64,000 nucleotides of DNA from DATIUV01 sp049322755 (GCA_049322755.1 JBMOQX010000043.1:1-64000); one strand, 5' to 3'. Positions 34,754 through 43,000 are shown, counted from the stretch's first letter. Numbers and translations: made by a program. Notes: generated by a model from the letters alone, not told the origin.

Positions 34754-35203
34754 TCAGAGCGTCTGGTACAGCCGCTCCGGCAGATGGTCGCGGATCTCGT
34801 CCGCGGACATTTGCGCCAGGTTCTTGGCGATCTCGGTGTCCACCAGCGCGCGCGTGGGCGCGCTCAGCTTCTCCCTCAGCAGCCCGAGAAACTCCGGCGC
34901 GGCGACGATCATCAGCCGCCTGAACTCGCCGCCGGTGCGGCCGCTCTCGATCCGGGCCGCCACCTGCTCGGCGAAGCGCACCACGGTCTGGGCCTTGGGA
35001 CCCGTCTGCTGCTCTTTGACGTGCCGGCCCGGCCCGCCGCTGTCGAACGTCACCCCCGGCAGGTCGGACGAGAGTTCGCGCTCGGCCAGCCGGCTCTCCG
35101 GATGCGCCAGCGTTTCGATCTCCCGCAGCTGGCCGGCGGGCGCGTCGGCCGCGAAGATCCGCGCGCGGCTGCTTTCCGCCACCACGATCCACAGTTCGGA
35201 CAT
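34754..35203 (-). CDS. Host attachment protein family member (baeRF-like), function unclear
   Basis: 149 aa from ATG 35203 (site AAGGAG). Start SELWIVVAESSRARIFAADA and middle VVRFAEQVAARIESGRTGGE, RLMIVAAPEFLGLLREKL match the 'required for attachment to host cells' family, an RNase E/Rel-like alpha-beta domain originally named from an Agrobacterium attachment gene. In most bacteria its role is unknown, possibly ribosome- or RNA-related. Intergenic-free convergence with parC means no room for separate terminators. Confidence 0.85.
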   Translation of the reverse strand: MSELWIVVAESSRARIFAADAPAGQLREIETLAHPESRLAERELSSDLPGVTFDSGGPGRHVKEQQTGPKAQTVVRFAEQVAARIESGRTGGEFRRLMIVAAPEFLGLLREKLSAPTRALVDTEIAKNLAQMSADEIRDHLPERLYQTL

Positions 35204-35499
35204 GCTGTTCTCCTTAGAGCAATGCGTCAACGCGGCTTCGCGCCGCCGGCCTGGGCCGCGGGCGGAAACCGCCGCTCCCCCCGCGGCCGCGTGGCCTCGT
35301 TGCCGTGGTAGCGACCCCGGTTCGTCGCGCCGCGAGTCCTGGTTTCGGGGCAGGTGCAGCAGGACGCGCGCTCGGCGGGCGCGTCACGGTGAGCGGGTTT
35401 CTCCGATATGCGAACCTCCGGGAGGGAAAACGTGCTGCCTGCGTCTTCGACCCCCCATAATTCAATTATGGTGCCGCCGGGGCGCGCTTCAAGGCGCCG
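35204..35499. other. Divergent intergenic region with palindromic operator
   Basis: About 300 nt without a credible gene between two divergent genes. The notable element is the palindrome at 35455-35471. Confidence 0.5.
35455..35471. promoter_or_regulatory. Perfect palindrome CCATAATT-C-AATTATGG
   Basis: An 8+1+8 perfect palindrome, AT-rich in a GC-rich surround, ending 28 nt before ATG 35500. It looks like an operator for a dimeric HTH repressor; the regulator is unknown. Confidence 0.6.
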
Positions 35500-35955
35500 A
35501 TGATCCCGATCCATGCTGCAACGCCGAGCCTGCCCATGCCGACAAGCCCCGACGTCACCCCCGGCCGCGCCGAGATCCGCGCCTTCGTTCAGACGCGGCT
35601 GGGCTGCGGCTGCCCGGAATCGGTGTTCGAGGCGGTCGAGCTGGAGCGCTCGGACGCCTTCTCCGCCGAGCGGCCCTACGATCTGCGCCTGGCGGTGGGC
35701 GGCCGGCTGCTGGTTTACGTGGTCCGCGTCGCCGCGCTCGCCGACCCCGCCGCCGATGTGCGCCGCATGGCGCGCGCGGGCCGGGAAGAGCGGGACGCCG
35801 GGCGCTTCAACCGCTTCCGTGCCGTGCTGGTGGCCGACGTTCCGGAGGACGTCCCGGCGCCGGCGCTGCGCGCGTTCGCGCAAGCGGTGGGGGCCGATGC
35901 CCGCTGCCACCTGCACGTGGTGGACCCGGCGGCCTGCGCCGCGCTGTTGGGCTGA
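35500..35955 (+). CDS. Hypothetical 151-aa protein with LGCGCPE motif
   Basis: ATG 35500 has an AAGG site; ATG 35536 is an alternative start. The sequence has a conserved-looking FVQTRLGCGCPESVFEAVEL near residue 28 followed by an alpha-beta domain (DLRLAVGGRLLVYVVRVAAL, then RFRAVLVADVP). The paired cysteines suggest a metal or redox site. No characterised family recognised. Two nt separate it from the HExxH gene, so they form a pair. Confidence 0.7.
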   Translation: MIPIHAATPSLPMPTSPDVTPGRAEIRAFVQTRLGCGCPESVFEAVELERSDAFSAERPYDLRLAVGGRLLVYVVRVAALADPAADVRRMARAGREERDAGRFNRFRAVLVADVPEDVPAPALRAFAQAVGADARCHLHVVDPAACAALLG

Positions 35956-35958
35956 GCG

Positions 35959-36489
35959 GTGCCGTTCGCCTACTACGAGCGCCTGAGCCCGGGCCGCCGG
36001 CGGGTCTACGACGCCAGCGACCGCATCGAGACGGTTCCGGTGCCCGGCGCCGACGAGCTGCGCCCGCTGGTGGCGGCCATCGAGCGGGGCCTGGCGGACG
36101 AGCAACCGCGTCCCACGACGGCTGCCGCGCAACGGCTCATCGACGAACTGGTCCGGCGCCTTGCGGTGCCGCCGATCCGGGTGAAGGTGTCCAAGGTGCG
36201 GCCCCGGATGGCGGACGGGGAGCTGCACGGCCTGTACGAGCCCGCCAACGATCCCGGCGAGGTGGCGGTGATTTCGGTGTGGATGCGCACCGCCCAGAGA
36301 AAGCAGGTGGTGAAATTCCGCACTTTCCTGCGCACGCTGCTGCACGAGTTCTGCCATCACCTCGACTACGAGCTCTACCGCTTTCCCGAAACGTTCCACA
36401 CCGAGGGCTTTTACCAACGCGAGTCGCACCTGCTGAAACAGCTGGCGGGCGAGGCGGCCGGGGCCACGACATCACCGACGGGGCCTTGA
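35959..36489 (+). CDS. HExxH-type putative zinc metalloprotease-like protein
   Basis: 176 aa from GTG 35959, 3 nt after the previous stop. The zinc motif HEFCHHLDYE is near residue 133, inside LRTLLHEFCHHLDYELYRFP; a downstream HTEGFYQRESHL may supply the third ligand. No signal peptide. It resembles short SprT-like or related cytoplasmic zincin domains, but the family is not certain. Probably co-expressed with the LGCGCPE protein under the 35455 palindrome. Confidence 0.7.
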   Translation: MPFAYYERLSPGRRRVYDASDRIETVPVPGADELRPLVAAIERGLADEQPRPTTAAAQRLIDELVRRLAVPPIRVKVSKVRPRMADGELHGLYEPANDPGEVAVISVWMRTAQRKQVVKFRTFLRTLLHEFCHHLDYELYRFPETFHTEGFYQRESHLLKQLAGEAAGATTSPTGP

Positions 36490-36552
36490 GGGCAACCGGG
36501 CCTGGTTCGGCGTAATCCCCCTGCCGGAGCGGGATCGGTGCGATCCGCAGTG

Positions 36553-36574
36553 GATGTGAGTATGCGCTCACATC
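36553..36574. promoter_or_regulatory. Inverted repeat GATGTGAG-N6-CTCACATC
   Basis: A perfect 8+6+8 palindrome upstream of the MarR/ectoine promoter. It resembles CRP sites but the TGTGA/TCACA spacing is 8, not 6. Confidence 0.55.
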
Positions 36575-36595
36575 GTATCGGAACATTGAATTCAC

Positions 36596-36611
36596 GATGT
36601 TTTTCAACATC
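36596..36611. promoter_or_regulatory. Inverted repeat GATGTT-TTTC-AACATC
   Basis: A perfect 6+4+6 palindrome ending 5 nt before the -35 box at 36617. A possible activator site. Confidence 0.45.
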
Positions 36612-36616
36612 TCGGG

Positions 36617-36644
36617 TTGACACGGCCGGGAATATCCTTACAAT
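36617..36644 (+). promoter_or_regulatory. Strong sigma-70 promoter of the marR-ectoine region
   Basis: TTGACA (36617-36622), 16-nt spacer, TACAAT (36639-36644). It lies 39 bp before the TTG start of the MarR-like gene. Confidence 0.75.
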
Positions 36645-36650
36645 AAGGAT
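36634..36650. promoter_or_regulatory. Operator palindrome ATCCTTA-CAA-TAAGGAT over the -10 box
   Basis: A perfect 7+3+7 palindrome that covers the -10 element TACAAT. This is the expected place for autorepression by the adjacent MarR-family protein. Confidence 0.7.
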
Positions 36651-36682
36651 CATTCGTGTACATATGATTCTTACTAAATCCA

Positions 36683-37300
36683 TTGATCCGCAGACCTTTG
36701 CAACCCGAAGCAGCCGCGCCGACCCCGGCGCCGGACGTTACGCCGGAGACGGCCCCGGCAGTCCCGAAACCCGCCCCGGCGGAGCCGCGGCTGCGCCCGC
36801 CGGCTGACGCCGATGCGGCGCGGCGCTCGCGCTACGACTTGAGAGTTTTGCGCTCGATCCGCCGCATCATCCGCTGCGTCGATCTGAACTCGAAACAGCT
36901 CGAATCGACGCGCCAGATCACCGCCCCCCAGCTGGTCTGCCTGCGGGCCCTGGTCCACGCCGGGCAGATGAGCGCCAAGCACCTGGCCGGCGAGATCCAC
37001 GTGAGCCCCAGCACCATGGTGGGCATCCTGGACCGGCTGGAAGAGAAAGGCCTGGTCGTGCGGGAGCGCAGCCGTCACGACCGGCGGGTGGTGTGGGTGC
37101 GGCCGACCGACAAGGGGGCGCAGCTCGCCGAGCAGACGCCCTCGCCGCTCCAGGACCGGCTGGCCGAGGGCCTGGGCCATCTCCCCGAGCTGGAGCAGGC
37201 GGCCATCGCGCTGGCGCTGGAGCGGGTGTGCGAGCTCATGGAGGCGCAGCACATCGATTCCGCGCCCATTCTTGAAACCGGGCCCATCGCCAAGCCATGA
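36683..37300 (+). CDS. MarR-family regulator of the ectoine cluster (EctR-like)
   Basis: 205 aa if started at TTG 36683, the earliest start after an in-frame stop at 36665; the true start is uncertain because the first ~45 residues are a Pro/Ala-rich linker. The MarR winged helix is clear: QITAPQLVCLRALVHAGQ, SAKHLAGEIHVSPSTMVGIL, wing RHDRRVVWVRPTDKG. EctR-type MarR regulators beside ectABC respond to osmotic stress. It is followed by ectA after 93 nt. Confidence 0.85.
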   Translation: MIRRPLQPEAAAPTPAPDVTPETAPAVPKPAPAEPRLRPPADADAARRSRYDLRVLRSIRRIIRCVDLNSKQLESTRQITAPQLVCLRALVHAGQMSAKHLAGEIHVSPSTMVGILDRLEEKGLVVRERSRHDRRVVWVRPTDKGAQLAEQTPSPLQDRLAEGLGHLPELEQAAIALALERVCELMEAQHIDSAPILETGPIAKP

Positions 37301-37393
37301 GCGCCTGAGATCGCGCGGCGCGTCCCGCCCCGGGTCCCCGCGCCGCTTCCGGCACTGCTGAAGAAACCATCGAACGCCGAAGGAGGGAGCGCT

Positions 37394-37939
37394 ATGACCA
37401 TCGCACCCGCATCCGAGACCACCGCCACGGAATCCGTGCGCTTCGTGCGCCCGCGGATCGAGCAGGGCGCCGCCATCCGGCGGCTGATCGCCGACTGCCG
37501 GCCGCTGGATCTCAATTCCACGTATCTCTACCTGCTGCTGACGCACCATTTCGCCGACACCTGCATTCTGGCGCGGGCCGGCGAGCGCGCGATCGGCTTC
37601 ATTTCGGCCTATCGGCCGCCCGGCCGCGGCGCCACGCTGTTCGTCTGGCAGGTGGCGGTGGCGCCCGCGGCCCGCGGCCAGGGCCTGGCGGGGCGGATGC
37701 TGCGCGCGCTGCTGCAGCGCCAGGAGCTTCGCGGCGTGACGCGCGTCGAAACCACCGTGTCCCCGTCCAACGCGGCCTCGCGCGCCGTGTTTCAGAAGCT
37801 CGCGCAGTCCCTCGGCGCGCCGCTCGCGGAAAGCACCCTCTTTCGCGCCGACCATTTCGGGGCCGATGCCCACGAGGACGAGCGTCTCGTCGCCATCGGC
37901 CCGTTCCGAACCGACGACATCACCCAGGAGGACGCATGA
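37394..37939 (+). CDS. ectA: L-2,4-diaminobutyrate N4-acetyltransferase
   Basis: 181-aa GNAT enzyme. Family signatures: VRPRIEQGAAIRRLIADCR, LDLNSTYLYLLLTHHFADTC, and the acetyl-CoA loop VAPAARGQGLAGRML. It acetylates L-2,4-diaminobutyrate in ectoine synthesis. A GGAGG site precedes ATG 37394. The stop overlaps the ectB ATG (ATGA), so the two are coupled. Confidence 0.95.
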   Translation: MTIAPASETTATESVRFVRPRIEQGAAIRRLIADCRPLDLNSTYLYLLLTHHFADTCILARAGERAIGFISAYRPPGRGATLFVWQVAVAPAARGQGLAGRMLRALLQRQELRGVTRVETTVSPSNAASRAVFQKLAQSLGAPLAESTLFRADHFGADAHEDERLVAIGPFRTDDITQEDA

Positions 37940-39249
37940 ACCTGAGAATCTTCAGCCGACTCGAGTCGGAAGTGCGCGGCTACGTGCGCTCGTTTCCGGC
38001 CATCTTCACCCGTGCCCGCGGCGCCAGCCTGTGGGACGAGGACGGAACCCATTACATCGACTTCTTCGCCGGCGCCGGCACCCTCAACTACGGCCACAAC
38101 GATCCCGGCATGAAAACCCGCCTGCTGGAGTACATCGAGCACGACGGCATCGTCCACGGCCTGGACATGGCCACCAGCGCCAAGAAGGACTTTCTGGAGA
38201 CTTTCGAGCGCGTGGTGCTGCAGCCGCGGGACATGAACTACAAGGTGCAGTTTCCCGGCCCCACCGGCACCAACGCCGTCGAGGCGGCGCTGAAACTCGC
38301 GCGCCAGGTGAAGGGGCGCAGCGGCATCGTCTCCTTCACCAACGCGTTTCACGGCGTCACCGCGGGCGCGCTGGCCGTCACCGGGAACGAGAAATTCCGC
38401 AAGGCTGCGGGCATCTCGCTGCCGGACACGACTTTCGTCCCCTACGACGGCTACCTGGACGGCGACGTCGACAGCACCGAGCTGCTGGACCGGATGCTGG
38501 GCGACCAGTCCAGCGGCACCGACGTCCCGGCGGCGGTGATCGTCGAAACCGTCCAGGGCGAAGGCGGCGTCAACGCGGCGCGCTTCGAGTGGCTGCGCAA
38601 CCTGGAGCGGGTCTGCCGCAGGCACGACGTGCTGCTGATCGTCGACGACATCCAGGCCGGCTGCGGCCGCACCGGCAGCTTCTTCAGCTTCGAGCCCGCC
38701 GGCGTCACGCCGGACATCGTGACGCTGTCGAAGTCGCTCTCCGGCTACGGTCTGCCGCTGTCGCTGGTGCTGATGAAGCCGGAGCTGGACATCTGGCAGC
38801 CCGGTGCCCACAACGGCACCTTCCGCGGCAACAACCTGGCGTTCGTGACCGCCCGCGAGGCGCTGCTGCGCTTCTGGGCCAGCGACGACTTCGCCGAGCA
38901 GGTGCAGCGCAAGGGCCGCGTCCTGCGCGCCCGGCTCGAGCGCCTGGCGAAGGCCTATCCCGAGGGGCGGTTCACCGTCAAAGGCCGCGGCATGCTGCAG
39001 GGCATCGCCGCGGCGCAGCCCGAGCTGGCGGGAGAAATCGCCCGGCGCGCGTTCCGGCGCGGGCTCATCATCGAAACCTCGGGGCCCGACGACGAGGTGG
39101 TGAAGCTGCTGCCGCCGCTCACCATCGGCAACAGCCTGCTGACCCAGGGCCTCGACATCCTCGAGGCCGCGGTCGCCGACGCGCTGGGCGTTGACGTTCG
39201 CGCGCCGGCCAACGTGCAGCCGCTGGTGGCGGCGGGAGGCGGCCGATGA
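37936..39249 (+). CDS. ectB: Diaminobutyrate-2-oxoglutarate transaminase
   Basis: 437-aa class-III PLP aminotransferase. PLP-site lysine in TLSKSLSGYGLPLS near residue 266; other motifs FFAGAGTLNYGHNDPGM, FPGPTGTNAVEAALKLAR and VDDIQAGCGRTGSFFSFEPA are typical of EctB. It makes L-2,4-diaminobutyrate from aspartate semialdehyde and glutamate. Overlaps ectA and ectC by ATGA on both sides. Confidence 0.96.
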   Translation: MNLRIFSRLESEVRGYVRSFPAIFTRARGASLWDEDGTHYIDFFAGAGTLNYGHNDPGMKTRLLEYIEHDGIVHGLDMATSAKKDFLETFERVVLQPRDMNYKVQFPGPTGTNAVEAALKLARQVKGRSGIVSFTNAFHGVTAGALAVTGNEKFRKAAGISLPDTTFVPYDGYLDGDVDSTELLDRMLGDQSSGTDVPAAVIVETVQGEGGVNAARFEWLRNLERVCRRHDVLLIVDDIQAGCGRTGSFFSFEPAGVTPDIVTLSKSLSGYGLPLSLVLMKPELDIWQPGAHNGTFRGNNLAFVTAREALLRFWASDDFAEQVQRKGRVLRARLERLAKAYPEGRFTVKGRGMLQGIAAAQPELAGEIARRAFRRGLIIETSGPDDEVVKLLPPLTIGNSLLTQGLDILEAAVADALGVDVRAPANVQPLVAAGGGR

Positions 39250-39641
39250 TCGTGCGGCGCGTGAGCGACGTCATCGGCACCGATCGCGACGTGGCGACGC
39301 CCAACTGGGCGAGCCGCCGCCTGCTGCTGAAGCAGGAGGGCATGGGCTTCTCGCTGCACGAGACCACCATCTTCGCCGGCACCGAGACCTTCATCTGGTA
39401 CAAGCACCACCTCGAGGCGGTGTTCTGCGTCGAAGGCGAGGGCGAGGTGGAGCTGCTGGCGGACGGCAGCATCCACCCCATCCGGCCCGGCACCGTGTAC
39501 GCGCTCGACCGCCACGACAAGCACCTGCTGCGGGCCAGGACCGACATGCGCATGCTCTGCGTGTTCAACCCGCCGCTCACCGGCCAGGAGGTGCACGACC
39601 AGGACGGCGTGTACCCGCTGGTGACGGAGGATGCGGCCTAG
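39246..39641 (+). CDS. ectC: L-ectoine synthase
   Basis: 131-aa cupin. Motifs NWASRRLLLKQEGMGFSLHE, TFIWYKHHLEAVFCVEGEGE, IRPGTVYALDRHDKHLLRA match EctC, which cyclises N-gamma-acetyl-diaminobutyrate to ectoine with an iron at the cupin site. Starts within the ectB stop. Confidence 0.96.
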   Translation: MIVRRVSDVIGTDRDVATPNWASRRLLLKQEGMGFSLHETTIFAGTETFIWYKHHLEAVFCVEGEGEVELLADGSIHPIRPGTVYALDRHDKHLLRARTDMRMLCVFNPPLTGQEVHDQDGVYPLVTEDAA

Positions 39642-39686
39642 GCCGGCAGCCCGTTTGAACACCCGACACAGGAGACCTGTAGAGCC

Positions 39687-40619
39687 ATGATTTCAGTGAC
39701 CGACGTTTACCGATCCCGCTTCGACAACGAGGCGGCCATCGTCATGCGCCAGGACCCGGTGATCCATCCCGGCTGGCGGCAGACCGGCCCGGCGGACCTT
39801 TCCCAGCATCAGCTGGCGCGCTACAAGAAGAAGGGCTTCATCGTGCTGAAGGACTTCCTCGGTCCCGGGGAGGTCGAGCGCCTGCTCGCCGAGGTGGAGC
39901 GCATGGCCCACGACCGCGAGCTGCGCGGCCGCGAGGAAACCGTCACCGAGCCCGACAGCGGCGAGGTGCGCTCTGTGTTCAGGGTGCACCGGCTGAACCC
40001 GGTGATCGCGCGCCTGTCGCGCGACCTCCGGCTCGTCAACATCGCGCGCCAGATCCTGGGCAGCGAGGTCTATCTCCACCAGTCGCGCGCAAACCGCAAG
40101 CCCGGCTTCAAGGGCAAGGAATTCTACTGGCACAGCGACTTCGAGACCTGGCACGTGGAGGACGGCATGCCGCAGATGCGCGCGCTGTCTTGCTCGATCC
40201 TGTTGACGGAGAACACCGCCCACAACGGCCCGCTGATGCTGATTCCCGGCTCCCACATGAGCTACATCCAGTGCGTGGGCGAGACGCCGGCCAACCACTA
40301 CAAGCAGTCGCTGCGCAAGCAGGAATACGGCGTGCCGGACCCGGCCAGCCTGCGCTTCCTGGTGGAGCGCGGCGGGATCGAGTCCGCCACCGGACCGGCC
40401 GGCACCGTGGTGTTCTTCGACTGCAACACCATGCACGGCTCGTCGAGCAATATCACGCCGCTGCCGCGCACCAACCTGTTCTTCGTCTACAACAGCGTCG
40501 AGAACGCGCTGGGCGAACCCCGGGGCGGCATCGCGCCGCGGCCCGAGTTCATCGCCACCCGCCGCGATTTCTCGCCCATCGTGCCGGTGGCGCCGGAGAC
40601 GCCCGCAACCGGTTCGTGA
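39687..40619 (+). CDS. ectD: Ectoine 5-hydroxylase
   Basis: 310-aa non-heme Fe(II)/2-oxoglutarate dioxygenase. Metal facial triad: His and Asp in FYWHSDFETWHVEDG (near residue 150) and His in FFDCNTMHGSSSNITP (near residue 251). The N-terminus has the EctD signatures VIHPGWRQTGPADLS and YKKKGFIVLKDFLGPGEVE. It converts ectoine to 5-hydroxyectoine. RBS GGAGA precedes ATG. Confidence 0.96.
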   Translation: MISVTDVYRSRFDNEAAIVMRQDPVIHPGWRQTGPADLSQHQLARYKKKGFIVLKDFLGPGEVERLLAEVERMAHDRELRGREETVTEPDSGEVRSVFRVHRLNPVIARLSRDLRLVNIARQILGSEVYLHQSRANRKPGFKGKEFYWHSDFETWHVEDGMPQMRALSCSILLTENTAHNGPLMLIPGSHMSYIQCVGETPANHYKQSLRKQEYGVPDPASLRFLVERGGIESATGPAGTVVFFDCNTMHGSSSNITPLPRTNLFFVYNSVENALGEPRGGIAPRPEFIATRRDFSPIVPVAPETPATGS

Positions 40620-40665
40620 TGGGCCGGCGGCGGCGCTGGCGGCTGGAGCCGCTGCCTGCTCCGAG

Positions 40666-41493
40666 GTGCCGGATGGCGGCACCCGCGAGGCGGCGAGGGA
40701 GCCGGCGTCGACCCTGGCGCGCGCCCGCGCCGCGGGCACGATCCGGGTCGGCTATGCCAACGAAGCGCCTTACGCCTTCCTCGACAGCGCCAGCGGCCGC
40801 CTCACCGGCGAGGCGCCGGAGATCGCGCGCGTGGTGCTGAAAGACCTTGGCATCGACGACGTCGAGGGCGTCCTCACGGAGTTCGGCTCTCTGATTCCCG
40901 GCCTCCAGGCGAAGCGCTTCGACATCATCGCCGCCGGCATGTACATCCTGCCGAAGCGCTGCGAGCAGATTGCGTTCTCCAATCCCACCTACGCCGTCGG
41001 CGAGGCGTTCATCGTGCGCACGGGCAATCCACTCTCGCTGCACGGCTACGAGGACGCGGCGAAGAATCCGCGGGCCAGAATCGGCGTGGTCGCCGGCGCG
41101 GTGGAGCGCAGCTACGCCCAGGCGATGGGCGTGCCCGACGAGCGCATCGTGCTGTTCCCGACGCCGGCCGCGGCGCTGGCCGGCGTCGAGGCCGGCCGCG
41201 TCGACGCCTACGCCGCCACCAGCCTCACCGCCAACGACCTGCTGAAGAAAGCGTGGACCGGCACGGTGGAGCGGGCCGCGCCGTTCCGCGATCCGGTGAT
41301 CGACGGCAAGCCGGCGCGAGGGTACGGCGCCTTCGGCTTCCGCCGGGAGGACACGGAGCTCAAGGCCGCTTTCGACGCCGCGCTGGCGCGATTCATCGGC
41401 AGCGCTGCACACCGGGAACTGGTGCGCCCGTTCGGGTTCACCGAGCGGGAGCTGCCGGGCGAGGCCACCGCCGCGGCGCTCTGCCGCGGCTGA
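40666..41493 (+). CDS. ehuB: Ectoine/hydroxyectoine ABC transporter substrate-binding protein (EhuB-like), 5' end disturbed
   Basis: 275 aa from GTG 40666, but the signal peptide region lies upstream: 40621-40665 in the same frame reads GPAAALAAGAAACSE, with a lipobox-like AAC, and has no start codon. The ATG that overlaps the ectD stop (TGATG, 40617-40621) is one base out of frame across a CGG repeat. Hence either a 1-nt indel (real or sequencing) or an unusual start. The body is a solute-binding protein (IRVGYANEAPYAFLDSASGR, FDIIAAGMYILPKRCEQIAF). Position between ectD and permease genes supports the substrate. Confidence 0.85.
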   Translation: MPDGGTREAAREPASTLARARAAGTIRVGYANEAPYAFLDSASGRLTGEAPEIARVVLKDLGIDDVEGVLTEFGSLIPGLQAKRFDIIAAGMYILPKRCEQIAFSNPTYAVGEAFIVRTGNPLSLHGYEDAAKNPRARIGVVAGAVERSYAQAMGVPDERIVLFPTPAAALAGVEAGRVDAYAATSLTANDLLKKAWTGTVERAAPFRDPVIDGKPARGYGAFGFRREDTELKAAFDAALARFIGSAAHRELVRPFGFTERELPGEATAAALCRG

Positions 41494-41500
41494 CGATCCC

Positions 41501-42154
41501 GTGCTGGACATCGCCTACGCCCTGCTGGCGGGCCTGGCGGTCACACTGCAGATCACTTTCGGCGCCGCGCTGCTGGCGACGGCCATCGCCCTGGGCGCGG
41601 GCCTGGCGCGGCTGTCGCAATCCCGGCTGCTGCGGGCCTCGGCGCTGGTCTACGTGGAAGTGTTCCGCGGCACCTCGGCGCTGGTGCAGCTGTTCTGGTT
41701 CTACTTCGTGCTGCCCCACTTCGGCGTCCGGCTCCCGGCGATGACGGTGGGCATCGTGGTGCTGGCGCTCAACACCGGCGCCTACGGCGCGGAGGTGGTG
41801 CGCGGCGCGATCCAGGCGATACCCCGCGGCCAGCTGGAAGCGGCGACCGCGCTCAACTTCACCCGCCGCCAGCGGATGACCCGCGTCATCCTGCCGCAGG
41901 CGTTTCCGGCGATGCTGCCGCCGGCGGGCAACCTCGCCATCGAGCTGCTCAAGAACACCGCGCTGGTGTCGCTGGTGACCGTCACCGACCTGACCTTCCG
42001 CGCCCAGATCCTGCGCGCCGAAACCCTGCAGACCGAGGCCATTTTCGGCACCGTGCTGCTCATGTATTTCGCGGTGGCGCTGGCCATCACCGGCGGCGTG
42101 CGCCTGCTGGAGCGTGCCGCCGCGGCGGGGCGCGATGCGCCGCAGGCGCGATGA
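41501..42154 (+). CDS. ehuC: Ectoine/hydroxyectoine ABC transporter permease EhuC
   Basis: 217 aa from GTG 41501. Five or so membrane segments and the EAA loop (GAIQAIPRGQLEAATALNF, then LPQAFPAMLPPAGNLAIELL) of polar-amino-acid-type permeases. It forms the channel with EhuD. Its stop overlaps the ehuD ATG as ATGA. Confidence 0.92.
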   Translation: MLDIAYALLAGLAVTLQITFGAALLATAIALGAGLARLSQSRLLRASALVYVEVFRGTSALVQLFWFYFVLPHFGVRLPAMTVGIVVLALNTGAYGAEVVRGAIQAIPRGQLEAATALNFTRRQRMTRVILPQAFPAMLPPAGNLAIELLKNTALVSLVTVTDLTFRAQILRAETLQTEAIFGTVLLMYFAVALAITGGVRLLERAAAAGRDAPQAR

Positions 42155-42813
42155 TCTTCGATCTCCAGTTCGCGGTTTCTCTGCTGCCGGAACTCGGGCG
42201 CGGCCTGGTGGTGACGGTGCAGGCGACGCTGGGCGGCATGGCGCTGGCGTTGACGCTGGGCCTGGCCGCGGCGCTGGCGCGGCGCTCGCGCCGGCGCTGG
42301 GTCGCGTGGCCCGCCGGGCTCGCGGTGGAGTTCGTGCGCTCGACGCCGCTGCTGGTGCAGCTCTATTTCCTGTTCTACGTGCTGCCCTCCGCCGGCATCC
42401 AGTTCTCCGCTTTCACCACCGGCGTGCTGGCGCTGGGCGTGCACTACGCCGCCTATTGCGCGGAGGTCTATCGCGCCGGTCTCGAGACGGTGCCGCGCGG
42501 GCAATGGGAAGCCGCCACCGCGCTCAACCTCACGCGCTGGCAGGCCTATCGCCGCGTGGTCCTGCCGCAGGCGGTCCCGCCCGTCGTCCCGGCGCTGGGC
42601 AACTACCTGGTGGCGATGTTCAAGGACACGCCGCTCCTCTCCGCCATCACCGTGCTGGAGCTGCTGCAGCGGGCCAAGCTGATCGGCGCCGAGACCTTCC
42701 GCTACGTCGAGCCGCTGACGCTGGTGGGACTTGCGTTCCTGCTCGTGAGCCTGGTGGCGGCGGCGGGTGTGCGCGCGCTCGAACGGCGATGGAACATGGG
42801 GACGGCAGCGTGA
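42151..42813 (+). CDS. ehuD: Ectoine/hydroxyectoine ABC transporter permease EhuD
   Basis: 220-aa inner-membrane protein, homologous to EhuC (EAA loop AGLETVPRGQWEAATALNLT, then LPQAVPPVVPALGNYLV). Start of VEFVRSTPLLVQLYFLFYV is typical of the HisMQ family. Coupled to ehuC; followed by a 190-nt gap with palindromic repeats before ehuA. Confidence 0.92.
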   Translation: MIFDLQFAVSLLPELGRGLVVTVQATLGGMALALTLGLAAALARRSRRRWVAWPAGLAVEFVRSTPLLVQLYFLFYVLPSAGIQFSAFTTGVLALGVHYAAYCAEVYRAGLETVPRGQWEAATALNLTRWQAYRRVVLPQAVPPVVPALGNYLVAMFKDTPLLSAITVLELLQRAKLIGAETFRYVEPLTLVGLAFLLVSLVAAAGVRALERRWNMGTAA

Positions 42814-42848
42814 ATCATCCGGCGAGGAGCCCGGCCCCTCTCTCCCGG

Positions 42849-42904
42849 CCTCTCCCCCCGAGGGGGAGAGGAGGCTGGTGGCACTCCTCTCCCTCGGGGA
42901 GAGG
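42849..42904. repeat. Two REP-like palindromes with CCTCTCCC arms between ehuD and ehuA
   Basis: First: CCTCTCCCCC (42849-42858) pairs with GGGGGAGAGG (42862-42871) around CGA. Second: CCTCTCCC (42886-42893) pairs with GGGAGAGG (42897-42904) around TCG, followed by GGGCAGGGGTGAGGGC. This CTCTCCC/GGGAGAG element with a CAGGGGTGAGGG tail is a common dispersed repeat in GC-rich proteobacterial genomes. It could stabilise or attenuate the transcript within the importer operon. Confidence 0.75.
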
Positions 42905-43000
42905 GGGCAGGGGTGAGGGCATGGGGATCGATGGCCAGACGAACGCTGCCAGCCGCCGACCCGCCGCCGACGGCGTTCCAGCGGCATGGACGGCGGCGGC

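Noticed and set aside
36553..36574. CRP site upstream of the ectoine regulator
   Set aside because: TGTGA and TCACA are separated by 8 nt instead of 6, so it is listed only as an unassigned palindrome.
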